A stretch of 64,000 nt of DNA from Flavobacterium frigoritolerans (GCF_025847275.1 NZ_JAOZEV010000001.1:496001-560000), one strand, 5' to 3'. Positions 54,555 to 64,000 are shown, counted from the first letter of the stretch. The notes: generated by a model not told the origin, from the sequence alone. Made by a program: numbers and translations.

Positions 54555-54602
54555 CTTGTCATGCTGAGCCTCCCGAAGCTTCGGTACGCTCATCATGACA
54601 AG
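54555..54602. repeat. Dispersed intergenic palindrome between convergent genes
   Basis: CTTGTCATG..GAGC on the left pairs with GCTC..CATGACAAG on the right, around the inner palindrome CCGAAGCTTCGG. A related half-unit (TTTCGACTCCGCTCA) lies just before it at 54527-54541. I have seen near-identical units between many genes of Bacteroidota. It lies between convergent genes and may act as a terminator. Confidence 0.6.
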
Positions 54603-54656
54603 ATTACAAAAAAAACTTTGTGCCTTTGAGTCTTTACAACTTTGAACCTTATTATC

Positions 54657-55277
54657 CTACAACTTCAAATCGTTACTAAGCTCCGTTTCGTTTTGAATTG
54701 TTTTTCCGTCATATTGCAATTTCCAACCCATTGTATTTGTAAGGATTAGAATTTTAGACAACTCACTAATCAGTCGGTTTTGTGCATTTGTCTTAAGCGA
54801 CGATTTTTCTATTTTCTTCGCTAAATTCGCTTTTACTGATTTGTTTATCTTATTATAATCATCTCCTGTAAATGCGTTTAATTGACTTTGTTCAACATTA
54901 TAATATTGAATATCCGGATTGATGGTAATTTCCTCTTTTGGAATTGATACAATTTTTATAACCTTATTTTTTTCGTCAATTTCATACTTCATTTTATGTA
55001 AATCGTATGCTACTGTAACATTTGCATTCACTACTATCAATGCTTTCTTTTCAAAAGAAATCATATCTAGTAAGTACTTATTTGAGTTTTTATAGGTTAC
55101 TACTTCCGAGAAATGCCCTTCGGTAACTATCAGCTTCCCTACGTTTACAATTTGTTGCTGTATTAAATTGGTATTATAATCCAAGCTCGATGTATCGTCT
55201 TTCTTGAATTCGCAATACTTAAATGCAAGAACGATTCCGACTATAATTACAATTCCTATTAAGATTCTTCTCAACAT
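54657..55277 (-). CDS. DUF4230 protein
   Basis: The 206-residue protein has one N-terminal transmembrane segment (about 4-19, RILIGIVIIVGIVLAF), and the rest lies outside the membrane. The sequence GKLIVTEGHFSEVVTYKNSN followed by KKALIVVNANVTVAYDLHKM and VIKIVSIPKEEITINPDIQY is characteristic of DUF4230. Function is unknown. The fold suggests a stomatin/SPFH-like strand pattern, but this is only a guess. It lies 59 bases from the luciferase-like gene on the same strand and may be co-transcribed. Confidence 0.82.
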   Translation of the reverse strand: MLRRILIGIVIIVGIVLAFKYCEFKKDDTSSLDYNTNLIQQQIVNVGKLIVTEGHFSEVVTYKNSNKYLLDMISFEKKALIVVNANVTVAYDLHKMKYEIDEKNKVIKIVSIPKEEITINPDIQYYNVEQSQLNAFTGDDYNKINKSVKANLAKKIEKSSLKTNAQNRLISELSKILILTNTMGWKLQYDGKTIQNETELSNDLKL

Positions 55278-55336
55278 AATTATGTTTTAATGATGACTAT
55301 TATGTCGCCAATTTAGTGATTTTTTTAGAAAAATCA

Positions 55337-56344
55337 CTACGCTTTATTTATGTTGTCGATAACTTCTTTAAGTATTTTTAAACTTTTCATTTTATCCTGA
55401 TGATCAAAAATTGGGCTTGTAATCATCAATTCATCTATACGTGAATAGTTTATAAATTGTTTTAAATCCTTTTCTAGCTTCTCTTTGCTTCCTGTAAAGG
55501 TGCATGCTGTCATTTGATCTACATGAAATTTTTCTTCTTCACTCATCAATCCTTCCAATGACGGCAATGGTGGTTGCATTGGTTTTCTGTTATTACGTAT
55601 TAGCCCCAAAAACATTTGATATAAAGTAGTCGATAAAACTTCGGCTTCTTCATTTGTATCTGCTCCAATAGCATTTACACATGCCATTGTTTTTGGGCTG
55701 CTCAGATATTTTGAAGGAATAAAATTTTCTCTATAAAACTCAAATGCCTGTAACATCATTCTTGGTGCAAAATGTCCCGCAAATGCGTATGGCAATCCTT
55801 TTGCTGCGGCTAATGAAGCACTATCCATACTAGAGCCTAATATCCAAATGGGCACATTTGTCCCTTCAGCAGGGAAAGCACGTACTTTTGCAGAAGCATT
55901 ATCTGGAGACAAATAATCGTGAATTGCCTGCACATTTTTAGGGAATCGCTGCGACTGCTCGTAAAAATCTTCTCGAATTGCTTGTGCAGTTAAAGAATCC
56001 GTTCCTGGTGCTCTGCCAAGACCTAAATCAATTCGGTTTGGATAAAGTGTTTCCAAAGTCCCGAATTGTTCTGCAATAATAAGCGGTGAATGGTTAGGAA
56101 GCATTATTCCGCCCGATCCCACACGAATATTTTGTGTCTGACTCGCTATATAACCTATTAAAACTACTGTTGCTGTACTGGCTACATGTGCCATATTATG
56201 ATGCTCGGCCAGCCAGAATCGGTTATAACCTAAATTATCTGCGAGTTGTGCAAGTTCTTTTGTTTTTTGAAAAGTTGCTTTGGCATTACTACCTTCTGTA
56301 ATTAATGCCAATTCTAATAAGGAAATTGGTATATTGTTATTCAT
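55337..56344 (-). CDS. LLM-class flavin-dependent oxidoreductase (luciferase-like)
   Basis: From the ATG at 56344 the protein has 335 residues. The upstream ATG at 56374 overlaps the -7 promoter element, so it cannot be the start of the message from that promoter. Family marks are ALITEGSNAKATFQKTKELA, LADNLGYNRFWLAEHHNMAH, VRVGSGGIMLPNHSPL-type strand (IRVGSGGIMLPNHSPLIIAE) and RIDLGLGRAPGTDSLTAQAI. This subgroup (YhbW-like) binds FMN and reduces or oxidises small substrates with oxygen. The substrate is unknown. Confidence 0.87.
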   Translation of the reverse strand: MNNNIPISLLELALITEGSNAKATFQKTKELAQLADNLGYNRFWLAEHHNMAHVASTATVVLIGYIASQTQNIRVGSGGIMLPNHSPLIIAEQFGTLETLYPNRIDLGLGRAPGTDSLTAQAIREDFYEQSQRFPKNVQAIHDYLSPDNASAKVRAFPAEGTNVPIWILGSSMDSASLAAAKGLPYAFAGHFAPRMMLQAFEFYRENFIPSKYLSSPKTMACVNAIGADTNEEAEVLSTTLYQMFLGLIRNNRKPMQPPLPSLEGLMSEEEKFHVDQMTACTFTGSKEKLEKDLKQFINYSRIDELMITSPIFDHQDKMKSLKILKEVIDNINKA

Positions 56345-56361
56345 CTGGATTAATCTTTTTA

Positions 56362-56388
56362 CAAAATTAACCATTAATAAATTCTCAA
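56362..56388 (-). promoter_or_regulatory. Promoter of the luciferase-like oxidoreductase gene
   Basis: TAATTTTG on the minus strand (56362-56369) is an exact TAnnTTTG. A TTG lies 16 bases upstream (56386-56388), slightly closer than ideal. Its position rules in favour of the start at 56344. Confidence 0.55.
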
Positions 56389-56567
56389 TTGTTAATTGAA
56401 TTATAAATTTTTAACAGCGTTAAATAAATATAACATCGATAAATACGTGTGTTTTTATTTTGAATGATTACATAATAGTTTAAAGATGTTAAATTTATTA
56501 GGACAACTTGTTGAATTCAAAAGTTATTTTTTGTAACTTTAGATAACAAATTATAAATCCCTTATTT

Positions 56568-56738
56568 ATGAAAACTCGTAGAAAAATTAAGTATATCACT
56601 AAACGATATATTTACAGAATCATCAGAGATATAAGCGGCAATAAGGATAAATCTAAAAAGTTGCTTTTATCTAATTTATTAAAAACTAACGTCCAATTAC
56701 TTAAAGGTATAGATGTTAATAGCACGATGCTATTTTAA
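56568..56738 (+). CDS. Small basic protein, 56 residues, unknown
   Basis: The frame begins MKTRRKIKYITKRYIYRIIR and ends NVQLLKGIDVNSTMLF. It is strongly basic (about a quarter Lys plus Arg), with no signal peptide, and could bind nucleic acid or membranes. Upstream, TTG (56511-56513) followed after about 20 bases by TAACTTTA resembles a promoter with one mismatch. No family is recognised. Support comes from the promoter-like element, the isolated position between terminating neighbours and a clean start, not from homology. Confidence 0.4.
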   Translation: MKTRRKIKYITKRYIYRIIRDISGNKDKSKKLLLSNLLKTNVQLLKGIDVNSTMLF

Positions 56739-56794
56739 CCAAGTATAGCAACAAAACTACAATCTTAACTACTCTAATTTTGTGTTGGATTATC

Positions 56795-59089
56795 CTAAAA
56801 CGGATACCCAATTGCGATGTTTAGTATCAGATTGTCTTTTCTCCAAGAACCACTTCCAAAATTAATATCATCTATTACCCAGCGTTGCCCTTCAGGTAAA
56901 TATGGTATTCTTAGCGGAAATGCAATGTCGGTTCTTAATACTAAGAATGATAAATCGAAACGTAATCCTACTCCTGCACCAACAGCAATTTCTTTCATAA
57001 AGTTTTTACTGATTTTTGCTCCGGGTTTATTGGTGTCATTATTAAGTAACCAAACATTACCAGCGTCTAGAAATATTGCTCCTCGTACTATACTAAATAG
57101 TTTAGCTCTGTACTCTGTATTAAATTCTAGTTTTAAATCTCCTGATTGGTCTGGCAAAAATGTAGTTGTTGTATCTTTATCTTTATAACTACCCGGACCA
57201 ATTGATCGGGCTCTAAAAGCACGAATACTATTAGTTCCTCCTACAACAAATTGCTTGATAGATGGCAAAGAAGAAGAATTACCATATGGCAAGCCTATAC
57301 CAAGAATAAGTCGGCTTGCTAATTGGCTTTCTTTTCCTAGTTTAAAATAATGCCTGAAATCAGTTTTTAATTTTACATATTGACTAAAAGGAACATCAAA
57401 TAATTTTATGGTATCATTTTTCTTGATATTTGCTTTTGTTGCCAAGCCCGTAATATTACCCGCTAAATCAAGTTCTCCATTAAAATAGAATGTATTCTTT
57501 TTTCTCTTTTGCATCGTATTGGTGTAAGTATACGAATACGTAGGTCCAAAAATCAATTGTTTTTCGAGTACTTTAGATAATGATTTATCTTTCTCTACCT
57601 GTTCTAAATAATAAGGCGTCACATGATTTGGACTTACATAATTAACCTCTATTATATCCAATTGATGCTCTTTTCTAATATTTTCTTTCCATAAATATCC
57701 AAAAGATCCTCTAAATGAATTTAAGGCATAAAGATTAATTCGGTTTTGATATTCGTATCCTAAAGTTGCTTTTGTTTTTGGAACAAATTCACTAGAACCC
57801 TGAAAATTAAAAGGAGTTATTAATCTTGGCCAGGTTAAACTTGCTTCCCCTCCTATTTTATATATATTATTCCCTTTATTTTGTCCCGAAATCTGAAAAT
57901 CAGCTCCTCCAAATACTGATAATGTAAACAATTCAGCTCCTCTAAGTAAGTTCCTGTTGTTCCAGTTTGCATTGATCTCTGTACCTGAATAACTAGCCGA
58001 ATTGGTTTTTCCTAAAACCTCAACTCTAATAAATTTCTTTGGCAATAGGGTTAGGTAATAATAAGCATCTAAAGCATTTTTTATACTATCAGATTCTTTA
58101 AATTCGTTTTTCACAAAATTAAATGTTCCTAAATTCACAAAACGATTCAAAGAAAGATTGTGATCGGATCGATTATAAAGATCTCCTTTCTTAAAATACA
58201 ACGCTCTATCGAATACTCTTGGCCTAAATGTATTTGTCGAATCTATAATCGTGAAATCTTTATATTTTACAATATCTTCTTTTTTATAAGTTGCGCTATC
58301 CTTTAATATAGAAAAATTAGGATATACAACTATATCATTAATCGTATAAGCTACTTTAGCTTTTGCTGGTGTTTCATCTTTTATTTTTAATTTTATACTT
58401 ACCTCATAATCTCCTTTAGTACTATCGACTTGTGCTAAGATATAATCTGGATTGAAATAATAGAATCCTTTTTCTTTCAATCGCGAATCAATACGCTCTC
58501 TCTCTGATTTTATAACATCTAGATCATACGGCTTACCTACTTTTAGCAACGACCTACGCGTGGTTTTTGCTATTGTTTTTGCTATAGCCGAAGAATCTTC
58601 TGGAAACGTAACACTTTTTATTTTATACTGCTTTTTAGGTAAAACCGTATATTCTGCTGTTGCTCTTTTATCTTTTGCAGTAGAATCGGCACTAACTCTG
58701 ACTTTAAAGAAACCTTTATTTTCAACATAATTTCTTAACACCGCTGAGTTATAATCTAAATCAACTTTACTGTAAAGCACTGGAGCTTCTCCAACTTTAT
58801 TCCTTAACCAATATCTTGTTCCTTTCTTTTTCTTAGGCTCCCCTGCTATATTGTATATCCATAATTTAATACGTAATCCTAAAAATTGTTTATTTGGCAA
58901 GGGGCGCAACAAACTTTGTAGCTCATTTTGGAGTGCAGTTTTTTCTTTCTTTTTAAGAATAGAATCCTCAATTTTCACCGAAGCTCCCGTATACAACAAT
59001 TCCCCTTTTGGTAAATATTTGGTATTGCTACATCCAAAAGCAAAAAACAAAGAAAACACTATAAAATATTTTAGATATTTAGTTTCCAT
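56795..59089 (-). CDS. TamA/BamA-family outer-membrane assembly lipoprotein (TamL-like)
   Basis: From the ATG at 59089 the protein has 764 residues and begins METKYLKYFIVFSLFFAFGC, a lipoprotein signal. Another ATG at 59116 lies inside the end of tamB and would add a long polar N-region. POTRA-type domains occupy about 30-370 (EYTVLPKKQYKIKSVTFPED, GFYYFNPDYILAQVDSTKGD). The Omp85 barrel follows (VVGGTNSIRAFRARSIGPGS is the conserved lid/loop motif) and ends in F (LILNIAIGYPF). The lipid anchor distinguishes the Bacteroidota TamL form from proteobacterial TamA. It is 4 bases downstream of tamB, so the two form one operon and probably one machine. Confidence 0.88.
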   Translation of the reverse strand: METKYLKYFIVFSLFFAFGCSNTKYLPKGELLYTGASVKIEDSILKKKEKTALQNELQSLLRPLPNKQFLGLRIKLWIYNIAGEPKKKKGTRYWLRNKVGEAPVLYSKVDLDYNSAVLRNYVENKGFFKVRVSADSTAKDKRATAEYTVLPKKQYKIKSVTFPEDSSAIAKTIAKTTRRSLLKVGKPYDLDVIKSERERIDSRLKEKGFYYFNPDYILAQVDSTKGDYEVSIKLKIKDETPAKAKVAYTINDIVVYPNFSILKDSATYKKEDIVKYKDFTIIDSTNTFRPRVFDRALYFKKGDLYNRSDHNLSLNRFVNLGTFNFVKNEFKESDSIKNALDAYYYLTLLPKKFIRVEVLGKTNSASYSGTEINANWNNRNLLRGAELFTLSVFGGADFQISGQNKGNNIYKIGGEASLTWPRLITPFNFQGSSEFVPKTKATLGYEYQNRINLYALNSFRGSFGYLWKENIRKEHQLDIIEVNYVSPNHVTPYYLEQVEKDKSLSKVLEKQLIFGPTYSYTYTNTMQKRKKNTFYFNGELDLAGNITGLATKANIKKNDTIKLFDVPFSQYVKLKTDFRHYFKLGKESQLASRLILGIGLPYGNSSSLPSIKQFVVGGTNSIRAFRARSIGPGSYKDKDTTTTFLPDQSGDLKLEFNTEYRAKLFSIVRGAIFLDAGNVWLLNNDTNKPGAKISKNFMKEIAVGAGVGLRFDLSFLVLRTDIAFPLRIPYLPEGQRWVIDDINFGSGSWRKDNLILNIAIGYPF

Positions 59090-59093
59090 ATTA

Positions 59094-62000
59094 CTACGTT
59101 TTTTGCTTTTGTTCATTATCTAATTCTTCTTGCTTTTTCTCTTCTTTCTCTTTTTGGTCTTCTCTTTCTTTACGTAATTTTTCTTTTCTAATCAGTTCTT
59201 TATCTTCCTTACTGCGATGAAACAATTCTCTAAACTTATTGTAATTCATCGTAATAACAAAAGCAATTCCCGTTTCAACAACCTGACCTTCTACCGCAAC
59301 TTGATATTGGTTTTTACGATAGGCTCTAACCATATATCGCCCATCTTTTGTAAGTTGATAATCTATAGCAACATCTCCTGCAATATTGCTATCCTGCTCA
59401 TTATTATCTTGGCCTTCTAGTCCAAAACTACTTCCGATGGTTACTTTTAATCTATCATCCAATAATTTCTTAGAAATCCCCACATTTAAATCGGTTTTAT
59501 TTTGTTTTGTCCCCGAAGTGTAATCATCTGTAGATTCAAGATCAAATTCTAATTGGACACCACTTATTAAATCTCCTGCCAGATTATTTAATTGATCCGA
59601 TAATATTTTACTCACACTTTGTCTCGCCATTGATTCGGCACTTGTACCACCACTTTCACTTGCAAAAGGGTTTTCGCCTACAAATCGATTCAAGAGTAAA
59701 AGTGCAAAAACCTGTTTATTTAATTCTGCCGGATCTTGTCGTAAACGCTGTAATTTTGCCTGAGAAGTTGTTACTATATCTGATGAAACATCATAATTAC
59801 CATCTGGCAGAACAATATCAAACGAGATTTCTGGCTTCATAAGTTCTCCGTTCATCTTTAATAAAGTCTGAAACGGAATTTTTTGTTTGTATGTATTTTT
59901 TTGTGCTGGAGTCAAAGTTCCCAACTGATTTCCCAATAAATCTATTGGTGCTGTATTTACTTTATATATTGCTGTTAAATTTAAATTTGCCATTGTAGGC
60001 TCTCCATTCCATATAATATAACTTCCTTTTTGAATATCAAATTTTCGTCTTATCATATTAAAACTCATTTCATAAGCTCCTTCACTAAACTCATATTTTC
60101 CTGTAAGTGTAGTTTTCCCCGAAGGATCAATCCCACCAATAAGATCTGCTTCTCCCAACAACCTCAAGTAATCTCCATTTCCTTTATCGATTACCAAAGT
60201 AAGTTCTGCCTTTTTATCTATAGAAATAGCAACGCTTACATCCATACCGATCAATTTGGATTGATTAAGTTTACTTTCCATCGCTACAGTTTGTTTCAGT
60301 AATAAATTATCTTCATTTACAAACTCTACAATTCCCTCTCTATCGGCAATAGAAGGATCTGATTGAGGCATAACAACAGTAAATTTTGTATCCTCATTAA
60401 TTTTTATATTTCCGCCTACAACTGGATTATCTAGTGTTCCTTTTATACTCAAATTGGCATCTAGAAATAAATCTCCATAAAACAAATCATTATCAGCTTC
60501 TGTAGAATTAATGGCTCTAAAATTATCCGCTTTTATAGTTAATCCAAAATCATAATTTTTAAAATCATTAGAATTGATTTTTCCATTAACAAATAACTCA
60601 TTCTTATTTTCATCATAAACTGAGAAGTTATCGAAAATAATTGCGTCATTCTCTAACTTTATTTTTTCATTGACTATTTTAAAATTAGAATCCAATTTTG
60701 TCACCTTAAAAGCTGTATCATTAAAGTCCAATTCTCCATTTACTTTTGGAGCATCGGCATTTCCTGTAATTTTAAAATTTCCTGATAAGTAACCTGAACC
60801 ATCTTTAAGATTACCCATACTAAAACCCTGAATACTCTTAATATTTAAATGATTGATAGCTACATCAAAATCAAAAGTGCTATCATCAATTTTATAATTT
60901 CCTCTAAGATTTACATCATTTCCTTGCTCACTTAATGTAATATTAGCTGTTAATAAATTATTGGTTTTGTAATCTACTTTTATACCTATATCCCCAACCG
61001 GTTCTCCTTTAAAACTAAAATCATCTATTTTTAAATCAGAAGTAAAAGTTGGTTTTGTCATTACATTTTCAACCAAAGCTGTCCCATTTATCAAACCTTG
61101 CGCCAACAATTCGTCTTTTTTGACCATATTTAAAATGGTCTCAATTTTAAAATTGACAAAATCTATTTGTAGTGGTGCATTCTTTCCTTCATTTTGAGAT
61201 TGAATTTTTAATTCATTACCCGAATTATCTAAAAAGAACTTATTAATGTAAAGTCTTTTGTCTCCAAATTCAATACAGTTTTCTGAATTCAAATTCCATT
61301 TATCGTAATTTAATACAAAACTATCTGAATCAAATTTGATAGTACTTTTGGCATTTTCATGAAGTAATTCTCCCTTAATAAAATACTGTTCTTTGTCTTC
61401 TTTATCTTTTATTTGCAATGCATACTCCAAGATATTGTTCTCAATTTTACCTGACAAGCCAACAAATGGTATTTTAAACTCTCCACTCTCTACAGGAGCT
61501 ACAGAAACCTGATATTCTAATGCTTTATCTTTTGCTTCTATATTTATTTTACCATCAGAAATTGTGTTTGTATCATAAATAATTTTCGGAATAGTTCCTT
61601 TTACTTCCAATGAATCTGCTACATTATTATATTTCCCAGTAATTTTAATAGGCTCTAAGCCTTTAAGTTTTGGAACAAGCTGAAATAACAATGGATCACT
61701 ATCTACTGACAAACTAAACGTTACTCGTTGTTCATCTGAATCGCCTTTTGTTTTAGGTACCTGGAGATCCATATATTTTGACAGTGATTTTTTTAATGCT
61801 GCCGATAATGTCGTTAACTTATACTTCCCATCAAGTTCGGCTTTAAGAAATTGTGACTGTATCTTGATATTGTTTTTTTCTTTATCTGCATAAGCCAAAA
61901 TTTTGATTGAGTCCAATACAATCGGTTGTGTGCCTTTTAGAACCTGAATATTTGACAAGAAAACCTTTCCATTCAAAAAATCAGGATTACTATTGGCTAT

Positions 62001-64000
62001 ATCTGCATCAATATTACCTCGAAGTTTCATCGGTCCTGCATGAAGATTTAGCTTTTCAAGATCTGCAATATCTAGGTTTAATTTTAATTTTACTGCTGGA
62101 TATTTATCATCAAATCTTCCGTTAGCAACTAAACCGAAGTTCAAATTTGGATCTTTTATTCCCGATTTAATTGCGAAGGCGCCTTTTGCAATCTCTCCTT
62201 TTAAAATTAAATCTTTGTATGTGTATTTATTAAATACTGCTTTTTGTACAATCCCGTCCAAATGCGCTTGCGCTGTTTGAGGATCCAGTCCTTTCCCTTT
62301 TACTTTTGCTTTAAGCGTAATTTTTCCTAATGAATCATTTTTTATTAATTTGCCTAAATCAAATTCTGTAAATGAGATTGTAGCATCATATTTCTCCGAT
62401 TTCTTAATTCGTTGATCAAATAAAGCATCGACTTTGGCATTTCCGAAGCTGCTATTTAATGCCAAATTGGTTTTAAAATTATTAACTGATCCTTTAAATT
62501 TTCCTTTTAAATTAAATTGTGAAGGCAGCTGAATATTTTTGGGTATTGTTCCTGTTGGCACAAACGAAATCACATCTTTGGATGAACTCACAAAGTTTTT
62601 TATATCTAAATCGTAATATGCTTTCTGTGCATCTGGCATTCCTGTAATTTTTCCCGAAATGGAAACTTTTGTAGATCCAATTCCGCTCATTTCAAACTGC
62701 GGAATTGCTAAATCTTTTACTTTCCCACTCACTCGTGCATTTACAGACAAAATGGCATTAGGATTGCTCTTAAACGGATTGGTGTTCTGTAAATCTGGAA
62801 CAAAAAGTAATATATCTTTAAAGCCTATTTTTGTCTGACTTAAGTTTGCGTCTAAACTAAGATTATCGATATTTTTAGTAACCGCAGCAATTGATGGATA
62901 GGCAACTTTAATATTCTTTTGTAATAAAGTCTGTGGTGTTTTTAAATACAGATTATTCAAATATGCATTTTTAGGCCCATAGAAAAAATCTGATTTGAAT
63001 TCCTGAATTTTAAGTCCGCTTTTTTCATTTACTGCAAACGATTTTATACTTCCCGAAATCGTATCATTTGCATAATATAGCTTTCCGGCTTTTAAATTAA
63101 AATTATCCAAATCTAGATGTCCGTAATCAATCCCACTCTTAGCGGGTTTCGATTGCATGTCATCATATTTAAAAGCAACATTTTGTATATCGGCAGATTT
63201 CAATTTCAATTTCCATCCTGCTTGAGGAATTGCTGTAGAATCTAAATCTGGAGTTTTAAGTTGTTTTTCTTTTATCCCTAATCGTAAATTTCCTTTTAGA
63301 TTTTTCAACTCAAAAGAATCAAAATCAAGCATTTGATTATTTAAATCTAACGTATTGACTAGTAGCTGTAATTTATCTAATGTTACCCCTGAAGCAAGTT
63401 TAGAATCTTTATTATCATATGAAATATCAATTTTGGACAGTTTTATTTTATTTAATTTCAAATTAAAATCTGACCTTTTAGAAATTGTATCTACTGTATT
63501 TACTGAAACTTCAGCTATTTTCTCAACCAAATCCTGATTTAAAACTAATTTTAATCCGTTTAAATCAATATTTGGAATATCAAAATCCATTTTGTCTAAA
63601 TCGAATTTTTTAAATTCTGTTTGAAAATTAGCCAATTTAACCCGAACATCATTTTTGGACAAATCATCTTTAAAATTAAAATTGATTTTATTCAAATTGA
63701 TTTTTACAACCGATATTTTAAAGGGTTTACTGTTAGGATCTACAGGTTCCGATTCTTTAGAAGCGAATGCTGCAATTATATAATCGAAATTAAAAACTCC
63801 ATCTTTGTTTCTGGAGATATTAGCAGTCGTGTTTTCAAGAGAAATCGAGTTTATTTCTACTTCACTATCTATAAGTTTAAACAAATCAATATCAACTTCT
63901 AATCGTTTACCACTAAGCAGAGTATCTTTCTTTTGATCTTCAAAATAAAATCCTTCTAATACAATATCTTTAGGAAAATCAATCGATATCCTATCTAAAG
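59094..64000 (-). CDS. tamB: TamB translocation/assembly module (5' end outside window)
   Basis: The frame runs from the stop at 59094 to the window edge without interruption, so more than 1630 residues are visible and the N-terminus is missing. A Met often taken as a start (63884) is not the true one, because in-frame sequence of the same character (RISIDFPKDIVLEGFYFED) continues above it. The protein is made of repeated beta strands of the AsmA/TamB type, a hydrophobic groove thought to carry lipids across the periplasm. The C-terminal DUF490 domain is clear (LLGEADLIGGIDPSGKTTLT, YEFSEGAYEMSFNMIRRKFD). The tail is highly charged (KEKEEKKQEELDNEQKQKT). tamL follows after 4 bases. Confidence 0.92.
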   Translation of the reverse strand, partial: LDRISIDFPKDIVLEGFYFEDQKKDTLLSGKRLEVDIDLFKLIDSEVEINSISLENTTANISRNKDGVFNFDYIIAAFASKESEPVDPNSKPFKISVVKINLNKINFNFKDDLSKNDVRVKLANFQTEFKKFDLDKMDFDIPNIDLNGLKLVLNQDLVEKIAEVSVNTVDTISKRSDFNLKLNKIKLSKIDISYDNKDSKLASGVTLDKLQLLVNTLDLNNQMLDFDSFELKNLKGNLRLGIKEKQLKTPDLDSTAIPQAGWKLKLKSADIQNVAFKYDDMQSKPAKSGIDYGHLDLDNFNLKAGKLYYANDTISGSIKSFAVNEKSGLKIQEFKSDFFYGPKNAYLNNLYLKTPQTLLQKNIKVAYPSIAAVTKNIDNLSLDANLSQTKIGFKDILLFVPDLQNTNPFKSNPNAILSVNARVSGKVKDLAIPQFEMSGIGSTKVSISGKITGMPDAQKAYYDLDIKNFVSSSKDVISFVPTGTIPKNIQLPSQFNLKGKFKGSVNNFKTNLALNSSFGNAKVDALFDQRIKKSEKYDATISFTEFDLGKLIKNDSLGKITLKAKVKGKGLDPQTAQAHLDGIVQKAVFNKYTYKDLILKGEIAKGAFAIKSGIKDPNLNFGLVANGRFDDKYPAVKLKLNLDIADLEKLNLHAGPMKLRGNIDADIANSNPDFLNGKVFLSNIQVLKGTQPIVLDSIKILAYADKEKNNIKIQSQFLKAELDGKYKLTTLSAALKKSLSKYMDLQVPKTKGDSDEQRVTFSLSVDSDPLLFQLVPKLKGLEPIKITGKYNNVADSLEVKGTIPKIIYDTNTISDGKINIEAKDKALEYQVSVAPVESGEFKIPFVGLSGKIENNILEYALQIKDKEDKEQYFIKGELLHENAKSTIKFDSDSFVLNYDKWNLNSENCIEFGDKRLYINKFFLDNSGNELKIQSQNEGKNAPLQIDFVNFKIETILNMVKKDELLAQGLINGTALVENVMTKPTFTSDLKIDDFSFKGEPVGDIGIKVDYKTNNLLTANITLSEQGNDVNLRGNYKIDDSTFDFDVAINHLNIKSIQGFSMGNLKDGSGYLSGNFKITGNADAPKVNGELDFNDTAFKVTKLDSNFKIVNEKIKLENDAIIFDNFSVYDENKNELFVNGKINSNDFKNYDFGLTIKADNFRAINSTEADNDLFYGDLFLDANLSIKGTLDNPVVGGNIKINEDTKFTVVMPQSDPSIADREGIVEFVNEDNLLLKQTVAMESKLNQSKLIGMDVSVAISIDKKAELTLVIDKGNGDYLRLLGEADLIGGIDPSGKTTLTGKYEFSEGAYEMSFNMIRRKFDIQKGSYIIWNGEPTMANLNLTAIYKVNTAPIDLLGNQLGTLTPAQKNTYKQKIPFQTLLKMNGELMKPEISFDIVLPDGNYDVSSDIVTTSQAKLQRLRQDPAELNKQVFALLLLNRFVGENPFASESGGTSAESMARQSVSKILSDQLNNLAGDLISGVQLEFDLESTDDYTSGTKQNKTDLNVGISKKLLDDRLKVTIGSSFGLEGQDNNEQDSNIAGDVAIDYQLTKDGRYMVRAYRKNQYQVAVEGQVVETGIAFVITMNYNKFRELFHRSKEDKELIRKEKLRKEREDQKEKEEKKQEELDNEQKQKT

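Noticed and set aside
1..64000. tRNA, rRNA, CRISPR array, prophage or complete insertion sequence
   Set aside because: No cloverleaf-like GC-rich segment, ribosomal sequence, repeat-spacer pattern or transposase frame was found by reading. A covariance-model scan was not possible.

Overview
This window is chromosomal DNA from a Flavobacterium-like member of the Bacteroidota. The evidence is the AT-rich composition, intergenic A/T tracts in place of strong Shine-Dalgarno sites, several exact TAnnTTTG promoter elements, two SusC/SusD pairs, many short lipoprotein signals (LxxC near residue 18), and families that are mostly or often Bacteroidota (DUF2851, DUF4136, DUF4230, DUF5522, a DUF5117-type metalloprotease, a lipoprotein TamA-like protein). 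No rRNA, tRNA, CRISPR array, phage module or intact insertion sequence is visible.

Layout. 1-4.5 kb: a partial DUF2851 gene, a DEDDh exonuclease, a CBS-domain cysteine/cystathionine synthase and a putative porin. 4.6-19 kb: two SusC/SusD outer-membrane uptake pairs, a small secreted protein and a secreted S9 peptidase, separated by long AT-rich gaps. 19-29 kb: RNase HII, a MarR-GNAT fusion with its own operator and promoter, an MBL hydrolase/AraC pair, a PutB-like proline dehydrogenase, lipB and two paralogous lipoproteins. 29-36.7 kb: lysS with a textbook promoter, a D-lactate-dehydrogenase-type enzyme, a glycerophosphodiesterase and several unknown small genes. 36.8-41 kb: a four-gene copper-type cluster (Cys-rich small protein, MbnP-like lipoprotein, MbnH-like di-heme enzyme, outer-membrane barrel), with a Spy/CpxP-like gene transcribed away from it. 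41-47.5 kb: a metalloprotease, then a tight operon (HExxH membrane protein, D-cysteine desulfhydrase/ACC deaminase-like, glucosaminidase, hemL), then DUF5522. 48-56.4 kb: amino-acid metabolism (hutU, ilvA, aromatic amino acid hydroxylase) with a truncated hemoglobin, DUF4136, DUF4230 and a luciferase-like oxidoreductase. 56.5-64 kb: a tiny basic ORF and the tamB-tamL envelope-assembly pair, with tamB running off the end.

The strongest regulatory find is upstream of ilvA. An exact promoter is followed by a 19-codon leader ORF with eight Ile codons, a hairpin in its 3' half, an anti-terminator strand just after its stop codon, and a rho-independent terminator. This is a complete ribosome-mediated attenuator. 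The MbnP/MbnH cluster is the most interesting multi-gene system: it looks like a surface or periplasmic copper protein with its tryptophan-modifying di-heme enzyme, plus a small Cys-rich partner and a barrel of unproven role. Two different palindromic repeat elements sit inside that cluster.

Several open frames begin at TTG or GTG upstream of a better ATG. Starts were moved where signal peptides, promoter elements or family N-termini supported it, and each such entry says so.
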